A stretch of DNA of 36,170 bases from Phycisphaerales bacterium. GTDB lineage: Bacteria; Planctomycetota; Phycisphaerae; UBA1845; PWPN01. Shown here piece after piece: positions 7,586 to 15,578 of the stretch (positions are counted from its first letter, which is position 1; each line of letters begins with the position of its first letter). The notes beneath the pieces were generated by a model that was not told where the DNA came from, did no database searches, and worked only from the letters and a program-made list of their open reading frames with translations. Location of the stretch: contig JAAYCU010000008.1 of the NCBI GenBank assembly GCA_012729595.1, forward strand, positions 1-36,170. The letters are read 5' to 3'. The translations under genes were made by a program, and so were the position numbers.

Positions 7586-8368
7586 CTAACGGGCACGGCA
7601 AGTATTTTTCTGGCAAAGAGGGCGAACGTAAATATCCTTAAATCGCACCTTCATGGCATCACCGGAGTGTAATTGCAGGGCCAGGCGTCCGGTGGGGGCG
7701 AATTCGTAATTGTCGATCTCGCTGACCAATGTGTCGTTCAGGCGCACGAGTACATGCTGGCCAACGACTTTGATGTATAGATCGTTCCATTCTTGCCACT
7801 TATGGGCCTGATGCATGGCCTCGGTAAACTGATCCTGGGTGATCCATCGGCCGTGGGTGGAGTCGTAGAGGGCCCCGGTATACTGGTTGGGGGGGGCGAA
7901 TTCCGCCTGCATGCCGGTAATATGCACACGCTGCCGGTAGGGTAATGACGCGATAGTTTCTCCGGTCGAGGGGTGCTTGAATTCGGTCGCATCCTCCGGA
8001 AGATCGCGAGCTACGATGTCGGGATTAAGTACCTGGGGGGGAAACGCACAACGGAAAAATATGCCGCTGTTACCGTCCTCGGAATCAAAGATCATCCGGA
8101 GTTTCAGCTCAAAGTCGGTAAATTTTTCTTCGGTGACGAGATATGCGTATGGCGAGGACTCGACCAGTTCGCCGACGATCGCTCCGTCTTCGACCCGCCA
8201 AACGCGTTGCTTGCCGATTTCGTGCCAGCCGTCGAGGGTTGTGCCGTCGAACAGCGACTGCCATCCATCATTCGAATGGCAACCCGAGGCTAAACTAAGG
8301 ACCATTAAAACGCTGCCGGTGAGAGTCAGCCGCCCACAATAAGTCCTGCCTACCAGCAAATCGCGCAT
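7586..8368 (-). CDS. DUF1080 (3-keto-disaccharide hydrolase-like) lipoprotein
   Basis: A 260-residue lipoprotein. The signal peptide ends in a lipobox (LASGC) with the lipidated Cys at residue 30. The rest is a single DUF1080/laminin-G-like beta-sandwich, recognised from W-x-SLFDGTTLDGW near the start of the mature part, then the VEDGAIVGE, FELKLRM and NSGIFFRC strands and a C-terminal LQLHSGDAMKVRFKDI. Family members include 3-keto-disaccharide hydrolases and are abundant in planctomycetes. Activity here is unproven. The start at 8368 is fixed by AGGAGG seven bases upstream; an in-frame Met six codons earlier lacks this. It is tail-to-tail with nrdR across 187 bases that show no gene. Confidence 0.88.
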   Translation of the reverse strand: MRDLLVGRTYCGRLTLTGSVLMVLSLASGCHSNDGWQSLFDGTTLDGWHEIGKQRVWRVEDGAIVGELVESSPYAYLVTEEKFTDFELKLRMIFDSEDGNSGIFFRCAFPPQVLNPDIVARDLPEDATEFKHPSTGETIASLPYRQRVHITGMQAEFAPPNQYTGALYDSTHGRWITQDQFTEAMHQAHKWQEWNDLYIKVVGQHVLVRLNDTLVSEIDNYEFAPTGRLALQLHSGDAMKVRFKDIYVRPLCQKNTCRAR

Positions 8369-8447
8369 GATTGTTCCTCCTGGCATTGCCTCGTTAGCCT
8401 GTATCGTCCTACGATCTTGTCCGTTCGTCAGCGGATAGTATGACTAA

Positions 8448-8530
8448 AACCGCATTTTCTTCAACCCTTCGGAGATGGACCAGCATGAAGGAGCCCCGGG
8501 CCGTTCGGCAACGGGCTTTTTGCTGCGGTT
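8448..8530 (+). ncRNA. Candidate structured RNA or leader upstream of metH
   Basis: An outer stem AACCGCA (8448-8454) with TGCGGTT (8524-8530) encloses two hairpins. The first pairs CCTTC (8466-8470) with GAAGG (8487-8491). The second runs from 8492 to 8517, a GC-rich stem with a GTTC loop, and is followed by a T-run (8517-8521), so it looks like an intrinsic terminator. A weak promoter-like TTGTCC/TATGAC pair lies at 8417-8444. It could be a short RNA, an attenuator or riboswitch-like leader of metH, or a stray terminator. I cannot match it to the SAM, SAH or cobalamin riboswitch consensus. The rest of 8369-8741 shows only the metH promoter. Confidence 0.3.
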
Positions 8531-8674
8531 GGGTATGGGGGGCTGTCCAACGATGGCCTGCGCGGGTTTGAATAATAGGCTGCTCTTGTATGGTCATTCA
8601 GCAGCTTAAATCCAGGAGCCGACTCCGGTGTAAGGCTGTCCATGCGATTTTAGTGGCCTTGACGGACTGAGGCT

Positions 8675-8706
8675 TTGCCAGGGGCTAACCGATAAACTAC
8701 TATAAT
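8675..8706 (+). promoter_or_regulatory. Probable metH promoter
   Basis: TTGCCA (8675-8680) is followed after 17 bases by TACTAT (8698-8703), which overlaps a perfect TATAAT (8701-8706). The -10 region lies 36 bases before the metH ATG, which allows a short leader. If this is the main promoter, the structured element at 8448-8530 would not be part of the metH message. Confidence 0.4.
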
Positions 8707-8741
8707 CTGTTGGAACGAGCCTGATACAGGCCGGAGTGTCC

Positions 8742-11700
8742 ATGCGTAACCGTTTTCTTGACACGTTGGAGCAGCGCGTACTGGTTGCTGACGGGGCCAT
8801 GGGGACCAGTGTGCATGCTCTGGACCTGTCTCTTGCTGACTTTGAGGGTCTGGAAAACTGCACGGAAATTCTCACCTTTACACGTCCGGATGTCATACGT
8901 GACATCCATGCTCGTTTTCTTGAGGTCGGCTGCGACGCGGTCGAGACTAATACGTTCGGGGCGAACAAGCTGGTAATGGCCGAATTCGGTCTTGCCGAGA
9001 GGGTCCGGGAAATGAACCGCCGCGCGGCGGAGATTGCCCGCGAGGCCTGCGACAAATACGATTCGTCCGATTGGCCGCGGTTTGTTATCGGATCGGCCGG
9101 TCCCGGTACCCGGCTGGTCTCCTTGCGGCAGACGACTTTCGATGCCTTGTCTGACAGTTACGCCGAACAGATGCGCGGCCTTTTGGAAGGCGGGGTCGAT
9201 GTCCTGTTGATTGAGACCTGTCAGGATGTCTTGCAGGCCAAGGCGGCGATTGCCGGGGCGGAAACCGCCTTTGCCGAAGCTCAGCGGCGTGTCCCCCTTA
9301 TGGTGCAGGTTACACTGGAAACCACGGGTAAGATGCTGGTGGGCACGGACATGGCCGCCGCTCTGGTCACGCTGGAGGCCTATCCGCAAATCGCGGTGAT
9401 CGGCCTGAACTGCGCTACCGGCCCGGACCAGATGAGCGAGCACCTGCTTTACCTGGCCGAGCATTGCACGCGAAAAATCAGTGTCATGCCCAACGCCGGG
9501 TTGCCGGAAGTTGTCGATGGGAAAACCCATTATCCTCTGAACCCGGATGGTTTGGCCCGGTGGCTCGTCGAGTTCGTCGAGCAGGCGGGGGTAAATATCG
9601 TGGGCGGATGCTGCGGTACGACGCCGGAGCATATGGCCCGGGTGGTGCAGGCTATCGGTCGCCGCCGGCCTGTGCCTCGCCGACCGATCATTGAGGCGAG
9701 CGTCTCCTCCCTTTATCAGTCCACCACGATTCGTCAAGACAACAGCTTCTTGATCGTGGGCGAGCGGACCAATGCCAATGGCTCGAAAAAGTTTCGCGAA
9801 CTGCTGGCCGCCGAGGATATCGATGGCATGGTCCGCATGGCTAAGGAGCAGGCGCGGACTGGTTGCCACATGCTCGACGTGTGTGTCGCTTACGTCGGCC
9901 GGGACGAGCGGACGGACATGGAAAGGCTGATGACTCGCCTGTCCACGGAAGTAACCGTCCCGCTGATGATCGATTCGACCGAAACGGAGGTGATTGAATC
10001 CGCCCTCAAACTGACCGGTGGTAAATGTGTCGTTAACAGCGTAAATCTGGAAGACGGGGAAAAGCGTTGCGCGGAAGTTCTGCCCCTCTGTCGCAAGTTT
10101 GGGGCGGCCGTGGTCGCCTTGACCATCGATGAAGAAGGGATGGCCAAGACCTGGTCCCGCAAGGTGGCCGTCGCCGAACGGCTTTATCGGCTGGCTACGG
10201 AACAATACGGACTGGCTCCCGGTGATCTGCTTTTCGATCCGTTGACCTTCACCATCGGCACGGGCAAGGAGGACGACCGCCGGCTGGGTCTGGAAACTTT
10301 ACAGGCCATCCGAGAAATCAAGCAGCGATTTCCCGCTAGTCATATTATGCTCGGCGTGAGCAACATCAGCTTTGGGCTCAAGCCGGCCGTTCGCCATGTG
10401 CTCAACAGCGTTTTTCTGCATTACGCCCGCGAGGCTGGACTGGATGCGGCCATTGTGCACGCCGCGGGTATTCAGCCGTTATATCGAATCGATGAAAATC
10501 TGCGCGAAATCGCCCGCAAGCTGATCTTTGACGAGCGCTCGCCCGATTACGATCCGCTTACCGACTTGTTGCGGCAATTTTCCGACGATGGTGGGGCGGC
10601 CAGAGAGGCCGTCCCACGCAGTACGGCCGTGGAAGAGCGGCTTCGTCAACGAATTATCGACGGTGACCGTGCGGGCCTCGAGGGCGATCTGGCCGAGGCC
10701 CTGAGGAAACATGCTCCGCTGGCCATTATCAACGATATCCTGCTGGCGGGCATGAAGGTGGTCGGTGATTTGTTCGGCTCCGGAGAGATGCAGTTGCCAT
10801 TTGTGTTGCAATCGGCCGAAACGATGAAGGCGGCCGTCGCCTGCCTCGAACCGCATATGGAAAAAACACATGACCGCGGCAAAGGGTCAATGGTCCTGGC
10901 CACGGTCAAGGGCGATGTTCACGATATCGGCAAGAATCTTGTTGATATCCTGCTGACCAACAACGGCTATCGGGTGCATAACCTCGGAATCCGCCAGCCG
11001 ATTAACAATATCGTCGAGGCGTGGCAGGCCCATCAGACCGACGCGATCGGGTTATCCGGCCTGCTGGTCAAGAGCACGCTGGTGATGCGCGACAATCTGA
11101 TCACGTTGAACGAACGCGGGTTGACTCCTCCGGTAATCCTGGGGGGGGCGGCCCTGACGCGCAAATATGTCGAACAGGATTTGAGACAGTTGTATAAGGG
11201 GCCTTTGTTCTACGCGAAGGACGCTTTCGAGGGCCTTGCCCTGATGGCTAGGATTATGGCCGGCGAAAAGCCCGGGCCGATTCCCGCCGTGGAAATCGTG
11301 ACGGCCGACTCGAAAGAAGAGACCTCTGTTCCGGTCGTCGAGCGGACCGAACGCAGCGAAAAAATCGCGGCCGATGTGCCCATTCCAATGCCGCCGTTCT
11401 GGGGTTCACGGGTGCTGGAGAATATTCCGCTGAAAGAAGCGATGACTTTCATTAATGAGGTCATGCTCTTCCAGGTCCAATGGCAGTACAAGAAAAAAGG
11501 ACGGCCGCAGGAGGAATTCGAGCAGTATCTCGAAACCGAGGTGCGGCCGATCTATCGCGACTTGGTCGAGCGCTGCCGGCGGGAGAAGATCCTTGAGTGC
11601 AAAGCCGTATACGGTTATTGGCCTTGCCAGAGCGACGGGAATGCGTTGATTCTCTATCATCCCGAGGATCGCTCGCGGAAAGTGGGGCGTTTTGATTTTC

Positions 11701-12176
11701 CGCGGCAGAAAAAAGAGCCCTTCTGGTGCCTGGCCGACTTCTGGCGTCCGAAATCCAGCGGCGAGTACGACGTGGTGGCCTTGTCTATGGTAACCGTGGG
11801 CGAGCAGGCCAGCACGGTAGCCCGCGAGTGGTTCGCCGCCGATAGGTATCGCGACTATCTACATCTGCACGGCCTGAGCGTGGAGACTGCCGAGGCCCTG
11901 GCTGAATATGTCCACAAGAAAATCCGTCAGGAGTTAGGTGTCGCCGACCAGGACGATCCGGAGTTGCGCAAGCTGTTTCAGCAGGGTTATCGGGGCAGCC
12001 GTTTCAGTTTTGGTTATCCCGCTTGTCCCAGTTTGGAGGACCAGAAAAAACTCTGGCCTCTGCTCGAACCGCAGCGCATCGGTATCAACCTGACCGAGGA
12101 GTTCCAACTGGAGCCGGAACAATCCACTTCTGCTATTGTCACCCACCATCCCCAGGCTAAGTACTTTAAGGCATAA
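8742..12176 (+). CDS. metH: Cobalamin-dependent methionine synthase MetH
   Basis: A full-length (1144-residue) MetH that transfers the methyl group of methyltetrahydrofolate to homocysteine. The domains run in canonical order. The homocysteine domain opens with DGAMGT and has zinc cysteines in GLNCATGP (about 223) and GGCCGT (about 289-290). The pterin domain starts at IVGERTNANGSKKF. The cobalamin cap and Rossmann modules include DVHDIG, whose His727 is the lower cobalt ligand. The AdoMet reactivation domain has GYPACP and ends EPEQSTSAIVTHHP. The ATG at 8742 is chosen over a GTG at 8736 because GGAG (8733-8736) is the ribosome site. No metF or folate gene is adjacent. Confidence 0.97.
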   Translation: MRNRFLDTLEQRVLVADGAMGTSVHALDLSLADFEGLENCTEILTFTRPDVIRDIHARFLEVGCDAVETNTFGANKLVMAEFGLAERVREMNRRAAEIAREACDKYDSSDWPRFVIGSAGPGTRLVSLRQTTFDALSDSYAEQMRGLLEGGVDVLLIETCQDVLQAKAAIAGAETAFAEAQRRVPLMVQVTLETTGKMLVGTDMAAALVTLEAYPQIAVIGLNCATGPDQMSEHLLYLAEHCTRKISVMPNAGLPEVVDGKTHYPLNPDGLARWLVEFVEQAGVNIVGGCCGTTPEHMARVVQAIGRRRPVPRRPIIEASVSSLYQSTTIRQDNSFLIVGERTNANGSKKFRELLAAEDIDGMVRMAKEQARTGCHMLDVCVAYVGRDERTDMERLMTRLSTEVTVPLMIDSTETEVIESALKLTGGKCVVNSVNLEDGEKRCAEVLPLCRKFGAAVVALTIDEEGMAKTWSRKVAVAERLYRLATEQYGLAPGDLLFDPLTFTIGTGKEDDRRLGLETLQAIREIKQRFPASHIMLGVSNISFGLKPAVRHVLNSVFLHYAREAGLDAAIVHAAGIQPLYRIDENLREIARKLIFDERSPDYDPLTDLLRQFSDDGGAAREAVPRSTAVEERLRQRIIDGDRAGLEGDLAEALRKHAPLAIINDILLAGMKVVGDLFGSGEMQLPFVLQSAETMKAAVACLEPHMEKTHDRGKGSMVLATVKGDVHDIGKNLVDILLTNNGYRVHNLGIRQPINNIVEAWQAHQTDAIGLSGLLVKSTLVMRDNLITLNERGLTPPVILGGAALTRKYVEQDLRQLYKGPLFYAKDAFEGLALMARIMAGEKPGPIPAVEIVTADSKEETSVPVVERTERSEKIAADVPIPMPPFWGSRVLENIPLKEAMTFINEVMLFQVQWQYKKKGRPQEEFEQYLETEVRPIYRDLVERCRREKILECKAVYGYWPCQSDGNALILYHPEDRSRKVGRFDFPRQKKEPFWCLADFWRPKSSGEYDVVALSMVTVGEQASTVAREWFAADRYRDYLHLHGLSVETAEALAEYVHKKIRQELGVADQDDPELRKLFQQGYRGSRFSFGYPACPSLEDQKKLWPLLEPQRIGINLTEEFQLEPEQSTSAIVTHHPQAKYFKA

Positions 12177-12352
12177 GGGGCGTCTCCCCCCATTACGGAT
12201 CGTGAGAATACGAGCTTCCCCTGTTTTCTTCGGAGGTCATCGGTCGGTTGGCGGTACGCGGTAAGGCACCATCGAACCGGCTTTTGACATGATGGCACCG
12301 CGTGCGGGATACTGGCGACGTAACGATAGTGCTATTCGGAATGGGGTAACGG

Positions 12353-14641
12353 ATGATGACGGCCAAGGATTCCGGTCCTCTGTTATGGAAAGATACGCCG
12401 CAACTGCGCATCGGTCCGGTGGCCCGCGTAGTGATGGCGGCGGTGGTGGAGGGGCAGTACACCTTCACCGTTCCGGATGAGCTGGCCGCCCAGGTTGAGC
12501 CTGGTAAAAGGCTGTTGGTTCCGTTCGGCCGAAACCGCAAGCCGGCTCCGGCGTTCTGTGTAGCCGTCGGCCGTGAGCCCTGGACCGCGACGCTCAAGCC
12601 GGTGGTCGGAGTGCTCGACGATGAGCGACTGCTTAGCGACGCCCTGATCGAGCTGGGCCAGTGGATGGCCCGCTATTACTGCTGCCCGCCGGGGCGGACC
12701 CTGGCGGCCATGGTGCCCGAGCCGATCCGGCGTCAGAGCGGTTTTCGCGTGGTACGGACGGTCCACCTGGCCCGCGGGCGCAGCGAACAGGATTCCTGGT
12801 CCGCGAAACGGGCAACCGTGGTCGAGGTGATGCGGATGCACCCGGAAGGGCTCGACCTCGAAACCCTTATCGAGCACGCCCACGCAAGCAAGGCCATAGT
12901 CTCGGCGATGATCAAGTCCGGCCTCCTTTCAGTGACCACTCGTCGTGAACCGATGCCGGCGCCGAATTTTGACAGTCCCGGAACGGAGCCGGTTTTCGAG
13001 CTGAACGAAGAGCAGCGGGCGGCCATCACCCGGATCGAACAGGCGACCAAGGACGGAGTGTTTAAGGCCCTGTTGTTGTTCGGGGTCAGCGGCAGCGGCA
13101 AGACCGAGGTGTACATCCGGGCGATCCGCTCGGTGCTGGCCGCCGGCAAGCAGGCCATCCTGCTCGTGCCGGAAATCGCCTTGACCACGCAGATAGTCAC
13201 CCGATTGGCCAGTCGTTTCCGCGACGTGGCCGTTATTCATAGTGGGTTGACCGGCGTGCAGCGCTCGCTGACGTTTGCCGCCCTTGCCCGCGGCGAAAAA
13301 AAAGTTGTCATCGGGACGCGTAGCGCGGTTTTTGCCCCCTGCCCGAACCTCGGCCTGATCGTGGTCGACGAGGAACAGGAGGCCAGCTATAAAAATCAGC
13401 AGTCGCCGCGTTTCAATACGCGGGACGTGGCCCTCAAACGCGCGCAGATGGCTCACATACCGGTTGTATTGGGGTCGGCCACGCCGTCGCTGGAGACTTG
13501 GTGCAACTGCGATCGATTCAGTCATTTCGAGCGGATTATTCTTCCACGCCGCATTGCCGGGTTATCCATGCCGCGAGTCAGTGTCGTGGACATGCAGTTC
13601 GAGCAGCGACAGCGCAAGGGCGTGCATCTCTTGTCTCAGGAAATGGAAAAGCAACTGGGCGAAACTTTGGCCGCCGGGCAGCAAGCGGTCTTGTTTCTCA
13701 ATCGCCGCGGGTACGCGACCTATCTATTCTGCAGCCAATGCAAGACGCCCATCGTATGCCTCAACTGCCGGGTGAATATGGTATTTCACCAGACTACGGG
13801 CAAAGCCATCTGTCATCATTGCCAAGCCAGTATGGTTGTTCCGAAACGTTGTGGAGATGCCACTTGCGGGGGAACACTGGTGCGCTTCGGGATGGGTACC
13901 CAACGGCTGGAGGAGGAGTTACGCATCAAGCTGCCCGATGCCCGGTTGGCCCGGGCGGACAGCGACACCATGCGACATGTCCGCGATTACGAGCAGACCA
14001 TTGAACGCTTCACTCGCCGGGAGATCGACATTCTGATCGGTACGCAGATGATCGCCAAGGGGCTCGATTTTCCGTTCGTCTCCTTTGTTGGGGTAATCAA
14101 CGCGGATACATCGCTGGCTGTGCCTGACTTTCGGGCGGCCGAGCGGACGTTTCAGTTGGTTACCCAGGTCGCCGGGCGGGCGGGCCGGGCGGAATCGAGC
14201 GGGACGAACGGCGGGCCGGGCGTGGTAGTGCAGAGCTTATCGGGGCTGAGCCCGGCCCTGCAATTCGCGGCCAATCATGATTTTGAATCGTTTGCCCGGC
14301 ACGAGCTGGTAATCCGTCAAAGGTTGCATTGGCCGCCGTACTGTCGATTGGCCCGGTTCCTGATAAATCATAAAATGCAATCGCAGGCCTCCACTATGGC
14401 CGATGCTTTAGCCGAGCGCATCCGCGAATACCTCGCTACCCAGGCCCTGTCCGCCGAGGTTCTCGGTCCCCAGCCGGCGCCGCTGTCGCGCTTGCGCAAT
14501 CAGTATCGCTTCGACTTCCTGCTCCGGGCCGCCGATGCCGGCCAACTCATGAAAATTCTCGAACAACTGCGTCATGCCGATGGACTCATTCCCCATTCGA
14601 AAAACATACAAATCGACGTTGATCCGGTTTCCTTGCTTTAA
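12353..14641 (+). CDS. priA: Primosomal helicase PriA
   Basis: A 762-residue superfamily 2 helicase that restarts replication at stalled forks. An N-terminal DNA-binding region (about 20-130, with GKRLLVPFGRNRK) is followed by a winged-helix-like linker. The helicase core has Walker A (GVSGSGKTEVY), a DEEQ box (commonly DEEH in PriA) followed by EASYKNQQSPRFNTRD, and GSATPSLE. The zinc-binding insert has about eight cysteines (CSQC, CLNC, CHHC and a CGDATCGG pair). The C-terminal helicase motifs include GTQMIAKGLDFPFV and QVAGRAGR. All catalytic motifs are present. It lies 176 bases after metH, a gap with only a small GGGG/CCCC hairpin (12178-12190), and may be transcribed separately. Confidence 0.97.
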   Translation: MMTAKDSGPLLWKDTPQLRIGPVARVVMAAVVEGQYTFTVPDELAAQVEPGKRLLVPFGRNRKPAPAFCVAVGREPWTATLKPVVGVLDDERLLSDALIELGQWMARYYCCPPGRTLAAMVPEPIRRQSGFRVVRTVHLARGRSEQDSWSAKRATVVEVMRMHPEGLDLETLIEHAHASKAIVSAMIKSGLLSVTTRREPMPAPNFDSPGTEPVFELNEEQRAAITRIEQATKDGVFKALLLFGVSGSGKTEVYIRAIRSVLAAGKQAILLVPEIALTTQIVTRLASRFRDVAVIHSGLTGVQRSLTFAALARGEKKVVIGTRSAVFAPCPNLGLIVVDEEQEASYKNQQSPRFNTRDVALKRAQMAHIPVVLGSATPSLETWCNCDRFSHFERIILPRRIAGLSMPRVSVVDMQFEQRQRKGVHLLSQEMEKQLGETLAAGQQAVLFLNRRGYATYLFCSQCKTPIVCLNCRVNMVFHQTTGKAICHHCQASMVVPKRCGDATCGGTLVRFGMGTQRLEEELRIKLPDARLARADSDTMRHVRDYEQTIERFTRREIDILIGTQMIAKGLDFPFVSFVGVINADTSLAVPDFRAAERTFQLVTQVAGRAGRAESSGTNGGPGVVVQSLSGLSPALQFAANHDFESFARHELVIRQRLHWPPYCRLARFLINHKMQSQASTMADALAERIREYLATQALSAEVLGPQPAPLSRLRNQYRFDFLLRAADAGQLMKILEQLRHADGLIPHSKNIQIDVDPVSLL

Positions 14642-15005
14642 TGCCGAATAGGCAACAGGCCATTGTGGACGAGCAGGCTGACCGAATGTCGGGAGTGCCC
14701 CTCGATATGCCGGTATCCGGGTGTAATGTTTGATATGCTCTTCCCCGGTTAATCGGTGGAACCGGTTCGCCTGATGACGCGGCAAAGGTTTATTAAACAA
14801 GGGGATATGGAATATCTTTGGCCTGATTAGTCTCCCTCTGCAATCGTTGGGTCCATACCGCCGTATCTTTCTCGGGTTTGCCGCGCCCGCCCGACCCCGC
14901 TATCAAGACGCGCCCTGCCGGTAGCCGGAAGACATTTCGAATATGGGCGGATAACCCATGCCGTGGGGCTTGGCGATTTCATGGTTTTGGGGCATGATAG
15001 AGTGC
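14642..15005. other. Intergenic gap priA-mreD, no gene seen
   Basis: The 364 bases between priA and the mreD-like gene show no convincing reading frame on either strand. I see no remnant of mreC or mreB and no strong hairpin. The promoter of the mreD-mrdA-rodA genes probably lies here, but I cannot pick out its hexamers. Confidence 0.4.
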
Positions 15006-15518
15006 ATGAAGTGGTTTCCGTTCGCTATTCTGGCTTTGCTGACCATTGTGTTTCAAACCACCGTGGTCCAGGCGATGGCTATTCACTCGGTCTGGCCGAA
15101 CTGGATGTTTATTCTCGCGGTTCATTACGCTCTGTGGGGGCCCTGGCCGGACGCGGCCATGGCCGCCTGGACGCTCGGCCTGATCGTTGACCTTTTCGGG
15201 GGGGGACGCATCGGCCTGAACGCTTTCTGTTTCGGGGGGGCGGCCTGGGCGATCATGCACCTTAGGCAGGTCATGTTCCGAGATCACCCTATGACCCAGA
15301 TTCTGGTGACCCTTCTGTTCATGCTGGTCGTCCAGGGTATTACCGGTCTCTATTACTGCTGGGACGCGTCGGCAGAGGTGCCCTGGAAAAGTCTAGGATG
15401 GTCGGCTTTTTTCACTGCGGTATATACCGCGGCCTGGGCTCCTTACTTGCATTGGCCGTTGATTCGTATGGAGCGTTGGACGGGTTTGCGGGGGACGCTG
15501 GATACTATGTGGCGATGA
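15006..15518 (+). CDS. mreD: Rod-shape-determining protein MreD-like
   Basis: A 170-residue, almost wholly hydrophobic protein with five or six transmembrane helices. It opens MKWFPFAILALLTIVFQTT, as MreD proteins typically do, and contains the helical segment WTLGLIVDLFGGGRIGLNAF, similar to the D-x-x-S/G-G-x-x-G-x-x-A/F stretch of the family. MreD is an integral membrane part of the elongasome that shapes side-wall peptidoglycan synthesis. Assignment leans on context: mrdA starts 60 bases later and rodA follows. The start at 15006 places the first helix at the N-terminus; Met codons at 14958 and 14994 are alternatives. mreB and mreC are not adjacent, which is unusual for this gene. Confidence 0.78.
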   Translation: MKWFPFAILALLTIVFQTTVVQAMAIHSVWPNWMFILAVHYALWGPWPDAAMAAWTLGLIVDLFGGGRIGLNAFCFGGAAWAIMHLRQVMFRDHPMTQILVTLLFMLVVQGITGLYYCWDASAEVPWKSLGWSAFFTAVYTAAWAPYLHWPLIRMERWTGLRGTLDTMWR

Positions 15519-15578
15519 GTCTGTCGTTGATTCTCGCCTGCCGGGATCGGGGTTTAGTCCTTCCTTCGATGAGCTGCC

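Noticed and set aside
8448-8530. Fluoride riboswitch, because the loop contains GGAGATGG
   Set aside because: The order of the other conserved blocks does not match, and no fluoride-related gene is nearby.
8409-8643. Two short minus-strand reading frames in the metH upstream region
   Set aside because: They overlap each other in different frames, have no ribosome site and lie across the structured element.
8700-10205. 501-residue minus-strand frame opposite metH
   Set aside because: It is the antisense of an unquestionable metH and shows no recognisable domain; high-GC coding DNA often leaves such open antisense frames.
12178-12190. GGGG/CCCC hairpin after metH as a terminator
   Set aside because: Only four base pairs and no T-run, too weak to call.
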